Shown: one piece after another, positions 6,342 through 10,571 of the stretch | Numbering within the stretch: position 1 is the first letter of the stretch | Layout of the letters: each line of letters opens with the position of its first letter | Assembly: GCA_026713285.1 (NCBI GenBank) | Contig: JAPOOT010000431.1 | Location: 1-10,571 of the forward strand | Origin: Gemmatimonadota bacterium | Lineage (GTDB): Bacteria; JAAXHH01 | Length of the DNA: 10,571 nt | Reading direction: 5' to 3' | Notes under the pieces: model-generated | The model's database searches: none | The model's input: the letters and a program-made list of their open reading frames with translations, nothing else | What the model was told of the DNA's origin: nothing | Made by a program: the position numbers and the translations under genes

Positions 6342-7481
6342 GTGAAGGTTACCAACTTCGCCCCCGGCCCCACACCGGTTCCGGACCGAGTCGTCCGAAA
6401 GATGTCGGAACCGGTCCTCACCCACCGTTCCAGTGAATTCAGCGACCTGCTGAGACAAGTCACCTCGGGACTGCGGGACGTTTTCCAGACAGAAAACGAT
6501 GTGCTCGTTCTTACGGCCTCCGGCAGCGGCGCCATGGAAGCCGCGGTCGTCAACCTGCTGTCGCCGGGAGACCGTGTACTGGCGATCAGCGGAGGCAAAT
6601 TCGGAGGCAGATGGGTCGAGCTGTGCGAGACTTTCGGCCTGGACGCCCTGACCTTCGACGTGGCGTGGGGAAAGGCCGCCGATCCTGGCGAAATCGACCG
6701 GATCCTGGCTGATCGGGGACCCTTCGAGGCCGTGCTGGCCACCCATAGCGAAACATCGACCGGCGTGCTCCACGACATCGAGGCCCTGGGGAATGTCGTT
6801 CGCGGTCACGGCTGCTATTTTGTCGTGGACGCCATCAGTGGACTCGGGGCCAACGAGCTGAAGACGGACGAATGGCACGTCGACGTGGCCCTGACGGGAT
6901 CGCAGAAAGCGCTCATGGTCCCGCCCGGCCTCGCCTTTATCAGTGTCAGCGAACGGGCATGGAAGGGGATAGAGAGAAACACCCTCCCGTCCTATTATCT
7001 CAACCTGCAACGGGCCAGAGACTCTTTCATTAAGGGACTCACGCCCTATACGCCCGCCGTTTCGCTGCTCATGGGACTGGCCGAGTCACTGAGGATGATG
7101 AAGGAACTCGGACTGGAGGCTATTTACCGGATTCACGAAAGAAACGCCCTGGTGACCCGTGCTGGCGTCGCGGCGCTCGGGCTGAGGGTCTTCGCCCATC
7201 GCCCTTCCAACGTACTGACTTCCGTATCCATGCCGCCCGGCATCGACGGCTCCGAGCTGCTCAAGACGATCAAACAGGATTGCGGCGTGACTATCGCCAA
7301 CGGAATGGAGCACTTCAGAGGCAAATACATCCGCATCGCCCACCTGGGCTACGACATCTCCCCTTCGGACATGCTGGTCGCCCTTTCGGCCCTCGAACAC
7401 GGCCTGAACCGCCACGGGTACGCGTTCGAATCCGGCGCGGGCATCGCCGCGGCACAGCGGGTGATCCTGGAGACAAGGTAA
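6342..7481 (+). CDS. Class V PLP aminotransferase, alanine/serine-glyoxylate type
   Basis: This PLP enzyme belongs to the class V fold, in the group of alanine-glyoxylate, serine-pyruvate and archaeal-type aspartate aminotransferases. The start FAPGPTPVP, the cofactor loop SGSGAMEAA (60-67), HSETSTG (135-141) and VVDAISGLGA (161-170, with D163 for the pyridine nitrogen) are typical. K189 in TGSQKALMVPPG is the Schiff-base lysine. The length of 379 residues is normal. The exact donor and acceptor cannot be read from the sequence; in bacteria this group often works in glycine and serine metabolism. The start is a GTG with GGAG five bases upstream (6333-6336). It follows the TPR gene by 141 bp of repeats and may share its transcript. 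Its C-terminal GIAAAQRVILETR is repeated out of frame just downstream. Confidence 0.9.
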   Translation: MKVTNFAPGPTPVPDRVVRKMSEPVLTHRSSEFSDLLRQVTSGLRDVFQTENDVLVLTASGSGAMEAAVVNLLSPGDRVLAISGGKFGGRWVELCETFGLDALTFDVAWGKAADPGEIDRILADRGPFEAVLATHSETSTGVLHDIEALGNVVRGHGCYFVVDAISGLGANELKTDEWHVDVALTGSQKALMVPPGLAFISVSERAWKGIERNTLPSYYLNLQRARDSFIKGLTPYTPAVSLLMGLAESLRMMKELGLEAIYRIHERNALVTRAGVAALGLRVFAHRPSNVLTSVSMPPGIDGSELLKTIKQDCGVTIANGMEHFRGKYIRIAHLGYDISPSDMLVALSALEHGLNRHGYAFESGAGIAAAQRVILETR

Positions 7482-7496
7482 GGGTCGGTCGGCCAG

Positions 7497-7531
7497 CGGG
7501 CATCTCGGCCGCACAGCGGGTGATCCTCGAG
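7497..7531 (+). pseudogene. Out-of-frame second copy of the aminotransferase 3' end
   Basis: This 35-bp stretch matches 7438-7472 inside the aminotransferase at 31 of 35 positions, 59 bp downstream and so in another frame. In its own frame it continues to a TAG at 7544-7546 and reads GISAAQRVILEQAIS, against GIAAAQRVILETR for the real end. The four base changes alter only one residue (A to S), so the peptide is better kept than chance would predict. It is either a decayed tail duplication or the older C-terminus displaced by a duplication and frame change. Confidence 0.75.
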
Positions 7532-7569
7532 CAGGCCATATCGTAGGAAGCCAAGTTCCGCAATAACTT

Positions 7570-9081
7570 TTACTTAGCCAGTTCACGTATCTCGATATTG
7601 CCGTCACTAGTCTCCAGCCAGATCCTGGTTCCGCCGCCGTTGAGCAAGTACGTCGCGCTGATCTCTCCTTCTTCCGCGTCTTCCTCGTAGCGCTCCGCTT
7701 CCAGATCGGATCGGATCTTGTATCGCAGTGAATTTCTGGCGTTACTCCGGTTGGATTGGATCACCTTCTTTTTCACTTCGACCGATTTCTTCTGTTTACT
7801 TGATAACTCCTGCCGGGCTTCCTGTAATACCTGCTGGGCTTCCTGCAAATCCCGTTGCATCTCTCTCAGGAACCGTTGCGCCTCTTCGGCTGACATCTGT
7901 AACGCCTGGTTCGCGCTCTGCGTCAGCTTTTCAATAATCTCGTTCAACTTCTCCTCGTCTATCTCCGTTTCCGACAGATCGAGGTCGATCGTAGGTATCT
8001 CGGGTATTTCTATTGTTATGGGTATATCTTCACCTGTCGGAGGGCGCATTTGGAACACACCGAATCTCGATCTCTTGTCCACGTGGATCCGCGCTTCGAT
8101 GGTCGCCTTCGCTCCCGGATCCACGTAGAGTACGATGTCGCCGCCGGCCGAAATAAGCGAACTACCCTTGGAACCCTCCGGCGTGATTTCGGCCAGGACG
8201 TCGCCGCCCGCGGTGCGCGCGTCGATCGCCCCCGCCACGTTCAGGAGTTCGAGTTCACCCCCGGCGGTCTTCGCCTGAATGACGCCCTTCGCGCTGCGCA
8301 ACTCGATATCTCCGCCGGCCGTCGTGATACGGGCGTTCGCCGAAAGCTCGTCGATCTCTATATCGCCTCCGGACGTCCTGATACGGGCCTCGCCACCTAC
8401 AAACTCAATGGTGATGTCTCCGCCGGAAGTCTGGGCTTCCAGCGAATTGCCGACGCGGCCGATCCGGATATCACCGCCTGAAGTCTGGACATCCAGGTCG
8501 GACGATGCCGCTTCGACCCGGATATCACCTCCGGACGTCTGCAGATGAACGTCGCCACCTATCGTGCCTACCCGGATGTCCCCGCCGGACGTGGTCAACT
8601 CCACTTCACCGCCTATGTCCCGAAGCGTTACGTCGCCGCCCGACGTATGACTCTTCACGTCGCCCTTCAGATCGCCGACGACCTCGATATCGCCTCCGCC
8701 GGTGCGCAGGTCCAGGCCGAACTCCTCGGGCAGATCGATCTTGAAACGCAGCCCCTGTCTTCTGTTGAATAACCGTCTGGGAAAACGCGGGTCGTAATCG
8801 ACACGCAGTATGCCCCCGTCGTAGCGTATTCTGAGGTCACTTTCTATGTTTGGCGGGATGCCCTGGACGGTTACGACAGCCTCGTTCTTCTTCCAGGTGG
8901 AGATGGTGATGTCGCCCGCCCGGGTGTTCAAATCGAGCCGCCCGTCACTTTCCACCTGGAAAGTCTCCGACCGGCTGCTGCCGGCGGCCCTGTTCTGATC
9001 CTCCGTGCGTGCCAGGGCTTGTTGCGCCAGGGCTTGCTGCGCAATAAACAGTATGCCGAATGTGCAGACCAGAAACCTCAT
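7570..9081 (-). CDS. Secreted DUF4097-family beta-repeat protein with coiled coil
   Basis: The 503-residue product begins with a signal peptide (hydrophobic MRFLVCTFGILFIAQQALA) with possible cleavage after ALA at 19 or 24. A repeat region follows in which the motif TSGGDI or TAGGDI recurs: the aspartate (once glutamate) stands at 150, 168, 186, 204, 222, 240, 258, 276 and 294, exactly 18 residues apart, with flanking copies at 131 and 315. This is the pattern of a DUF4097/adhesin-like right-handed beta solenoid. Residues about 375-440 are a Glu/Gln-rich coiled coil, and the protein closes with another strand pair near WLETSDGNIEIREL. The function of the family is not established; an exported surface or periplasmic role is inferred. 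The ATG at 9081 is chosen over a GTG at 9087 because AAGGAG lies eight bases before it (9090-9095). It lies 30 bp after the anti-sigma gene. Confidence 0.88.
   Translation of the reverse strand: MRFLVCTFGILFIAQQALAQQALARTEDQNRAAGSSRSETFQVESDGRLDLNTRAGDITISTWKKNEAVVTVQGIPPNIESDLRIRYDGGILRVDYDPRFPRRLFNRRQGLRFKIDLPEEFGLDLRTGGGDIEVVGDLKGDVKSHTSGGDVTLRDIGGEVELTTSGGDIRVGTIGGDVHLQTSGGDIRVEAASSDLDVQTSGGDIRIGRVGNSLEAQTSGGDITIEFVGGEARIRTSGGDIEIDELSANARITTAGGDIELRSAKGVIQAKTAGGELELLNVAGAIDARTAGGDVLAEITPEGSKGSSLISAGGDIVLYVDPGAKATIEARIHVDKRSRFGVFQMRPPTGEDIPITIEIPEIPTIDLDLSETEIDEEKLNEIIEKLTQSANQALQMSAEEAQRFLREMQRDLQEAQQVLQEARQELSSKQKKSVEVKKKVIQSNRSNARNSLRYKIRSDLEAERYEEDAEEGEISATYLLNGGGTRIWLETSDGNIEIRELAK
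8200..8691 (-). repeat. 54-bp coding repeats of the beta solenoid
   Basis: Within the DUF4097 gene the codons for (T/S)-(S/A)-G-G-D recur every 54 bp with no insertion or deletion over nine units, from aspartate 150 to 294. Read on the plus strand, they appear as repeated TCGCCGCC/TATCGCCTCC-type words. Outside the TSGGD core the units diverge strongly in both DNA and protein, so this is an old, structurally constrained repeat and not a recent expansion. Confidence 0.85.
9011..9040 (-). repeat. 15-bp in-frame duplication in the signal peptide
   Basis: GCCAGGGCTTGTTGC (9011-9025) and GCCAGGGCTTGCTGC (9026-9040) are adjacent and differ at one base. On the coding strand they give QQALAQQALA at the end of the signal peptide, so the cleavage motif ALA occurs twice. 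Confidence 0.9.
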
Positions 9082-9111
9082 AATCACTACTCCTTTGTCG
9101 GCCGCGTTCCG

Positions 9112-10107
9112 TTAAGGTGCGGACAGGTTGCTCAGCACGGTCCTCGCCCTGGTGCGTATATAGGCGTTTTCGTCGGAAACCATCCGGGCCCTTAGTACTC
9201 TTTCCAGATCTTCGTCGATCGAGGCCGGCACCTGCTCCTGCAGCCGGTTGATCGCGTTGATTCTGAGGGCCGGATTCTCGTCGAAGACCAGTGTGTGGAT
9301 CATGGCGTCTCTGATCCCCTCGTCAAAAGGATACCGGGAGAGGGCGTTGAACGCCTCGCCCCGGACCCCGGCATTCGAGTCCGTTTTCAAGGCGGTGACG
9401 AGGGCATCCTTGATCTCATGCTCCGAATGCAGGATTTCGGAATCGCTCACGGCGTTCACCGCCCGCAGCCGGACGCCGGGATTCTGTTCATTCAGCACCG
9501 TGAAGGTGAGCACGCGTTGTATGCCGGGATCGTCGAGCGTTCCTCTGATCTGCACGGGCCGGACGGCTTCGAACTGGAATTCCAACATGCCATCGGGAGC
9601 GCCGGAATCCACGAACCGAACGTTGGAAATGGCCACGTCGTCATTGGTCAGCAGGTCCGTCTGATCCATGCCCGGCGTCGCGAACCCGATGGAACGGTTT
9701 CCCTGGAAGGCCAGGTAGTAACCCGCCAACAGGCCGATGAACAACAGCAGTGCTCCCCCGAGGACGGAGCGGTAGGAAGGAAAGGTGTTTACCGTAAGCC
9801 CTTGCAGGCCGTCTACTATGCGACCTGCCCACCCGCTTGGGATGTGGAGACCCGGGCGGCCGAGTGTCACGTTGGACCAGAATCGGTTTCGAGCTTCACT
9901 CAGGTCTGCCGCGCCAGGCCTGGCAGGGGCGGCTTCCCCCATGACCAGTCTGAATTCATCCAGACGTGACCGGTACGCCCGGCATCGATCACATGATTCG
10001 AGATGAACGTCCAACCGCCGCTGATCTGCATCGGACAATTCACCGTATTGGGAAAGTTCCAGCCATTCCTCCCATTTCGTGTGAGACCGGCTCCTGTCTT
10101 CTTTCAT
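9112..10107 (-). CDS. Transmembrane anti-sigma factor with HEAT-like repeats
   Basis: The 331-residue product has an N-terminal zinc-finger anti-sigma motif, H35-x3-C39-x2-C42 (HLESCDRC), as in ZAS/zf-HC2 proteins that hold ECF sigma factors at the membrane. One hydrophobic helix covers about 115-134 (VLGGALLLFIGLLAGYYLAF). Behind it, from about residue 195, are four HEAT-like helical repeats of about 30 residues, each with a central N-P/N-A-x-(V/L/I)-R element: QNPGVRLRAVNAV, SNAGVRGEAFNAL, ENPALRINAINRL and ENAYIRTRARTVL. The zinc finger should be cytoplasmic and the HEAT part extracytoplasmic, so the latter may be the sensor. Its ATG overlaps the sigma factor's TGA (ATGA), implying translational coupling. 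The frame is open for 26 codons further upstream, inside the sigma gene, but the overlap start is preferred. Confidence 0.87.
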   Translation of the reverse strand: MKEDRSRSHTKWEEWLELSQYGELSDADQRRLDVHLESCDRCRAYRSRLDEFRLVMGEAAPARPGAADLSEARNRFWSNVTLGRPGLHIPSGWAGRIVDGLQGLTVNTFPSYRSVLGGALLLFIGLLAGYYLAFQGNRSIGFATPGMDQTDLLTNDDVAISNVRFVDSGAPDGMLEFQFEAVRPVQIRGTLDDPGIQRVLTFTVLNEQNPGVRLRAVNAVSDSEILHSEHEIKDALVTALKTDSNAGVRGEAFNALSRYPFDEGIRDAMIHTLVFDENPALRINAINRLQEQVPASIDEDLERVLRARMVSDENAYIRTRARTVLSNLSAP

Positions 10108-10571
10108 TTTCGTATGTCCTCGAGTTGACTGCGCAGTCTTCGGGTGGCATCGAAAAGGTATTTCTTTACCGTGCCTTCGGCGCATTCCATGATTCCTGCT
10201 ATCTCCCTCAGTTTGAATCCTTCGTGGTGGCGCAGCACAAACACCGTTTGCAGACGGGGAGAAAGTGTACCGACGGCGGAACGGATCCGCGAAGCGATTT
10301 CGCTGTTGATGACTGCCGCGTCCGGCCGGTCGGGGGAAACGGGCGAAACCCCGTATGTGACCGTAGCGTGGTTTTCGTCGAACTTGTCTTCGATCGGGAT
10401 GAATCGCCTGTTCCGGTTCCGTGACCGATGCGTGAGGCAGACATTCGTGACGATCCGGTACAGGTAGGTAGAAAACCGGCTGCGGAATTCGAAATCGGGC
10501 AGTGCCTTGAATACACGCATGAAGACTTCCTGGTATACATCCTTTGCGTCGTCCAGGTCGCCCACGAAGGA
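10104..10571 (-). CDS. ECF-type RNA polymerase sigma factor (N-terminus outside window)
   Basis: This is a sigma-70 family protein of the extracytoplasmic function class. The window holds its last 155 codons, and the frame is open to the right edge. Region 2 is seen in GDLDDAKDVYQEVFMRVFKAL and the following RFSTYLYRIVTNVCL, the part that binds core polymerase and the -10 element. A linker with charged residues follows. Region 4 is LSPRLQTVFVLRHHEGFKLREIAGIM and ECAEGTVKKYLFDATRRLRSQL, a helix-turn-helix for the -35 element. The partner anti-sigma factor starts inside its stop codon. An internal GTG at 10565 is not taken as the start because conserved sequence continues past it. The target promoters are unknown; many ECF factors activate their own operon, but the promoter lies outside the window. 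Confidence 0.93.
   Translation of the reverse strand, partial: SFVGDLDDAKDVYQEVFMRVFKALPDFEFRSRFSTYLYRIVTNVCLTHRSRNRNRRFIPIEDKFDENHATVTYGVSPVSPDRPDAAVINSEIASRIRSAVGTLSPRLQTVFVLRHHEGFKLREIAGIMECAEGTVKKYLFDATRRLRSQLEDIRK

Noticed and set aside
5688..7010. Minus-strand open frame (440 codons) across the TPR gene, spacer and aminotransferase
   Set aside because: It runs antisense to two recognisable genes and its middle is the translated short repeat (ERGQ/NAGN-like low complexity).
7440..7546. Programmed frameshift joining the aminotransferase to the second tail
   Set aside because: It would place the same peptide twice in one protein, and I see no slippery sequence before the stop; tail duplication explains it better.
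7482..7569. Bidirectional terminator between the convergent aminotransferase and DUF4097 genes
   Set aside because: Only a five-base-pair CGGCC/GGCCG stem with a large loop and no T-run is visible.
10108..10185. Upstream start for the anti-sigma factor, 26 codons earlier
   Set aside because: It lies inside the sigma factor's region 4 codons, and the ATGA overlap start is the usual arrangement.

Overview
The window looks like chromosomal DNA of a free-living, probably Gram-negative bacterium with fairly high GC (about 60% by eye) and purine-rich AGGAG-type ribosome binding sites. No rRNA, tRNA or species-specific marker is present, so the phylum cannot be fixed. A DUF4097 protein and a HEAT-repeat anti-sigma factor beside an ECF sigma factor would suit deep-branching phyla with large envelope-stress repertoires, but that is an impression and not evidence.

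Left part (15-5218, minus strand): a branched-chain amino acid operon read right to left as ilvB, ilvN, ilvC, leuA. It encodes both acetolactate synthase subunits, ketol-acid reductoisomerase and 2-isopropylmalate synthase, which take pyruvate to dihydroxyisovalerate and open the leucine branch. All catalytic residues that can be checked are present. A good promoter (TTGACA, 16 bp, TATTTT) lies upstream of ilvB. The spacers inside the operon are long (103, 159 and 118 bp), and two of them hold tandem repeats.

Middle part (5219-7481): a 310-bp divergent regulatory region, with a second promoter firing right, then a membrane-anchored TPR protein of the YfgM type and a class V PLP aminotransferase of the alanine/serine-glyoxylate group. 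The spacer between these two genes is again filled with short direct repeats.

Right part (7570-10571, minus strand): an apparent three-gene operon read right to left. It holds an ECF sigma factor (cut by the window edge), an anti-sigma factor (zinc-finger head, one membrane helix, four HEAT-like repeats) whose ATG overlaps the sigma stop codon, and a secreted DUF4097 beta-repeat protein with a coiled-coil segment. It reads as an envelope-sensing module.

The most unusual feature is in the spacers. Three separate spacers each hold extra copies of the 3' end of the gene before them: four 44-bp copies for ilvN, a probable second copy of the TPR gene tail, and an out-of-frame second tail of the aminotransferase. 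A fourth spacer (ilvB-ilvN) holds an unrelated 27-bp triplication. Each ilvN-derived unit can fold into the same short hairpin, and the only base that varies in it falls in a bulge. I see no mobile element, CRISPR array, RNA gene or prophage.
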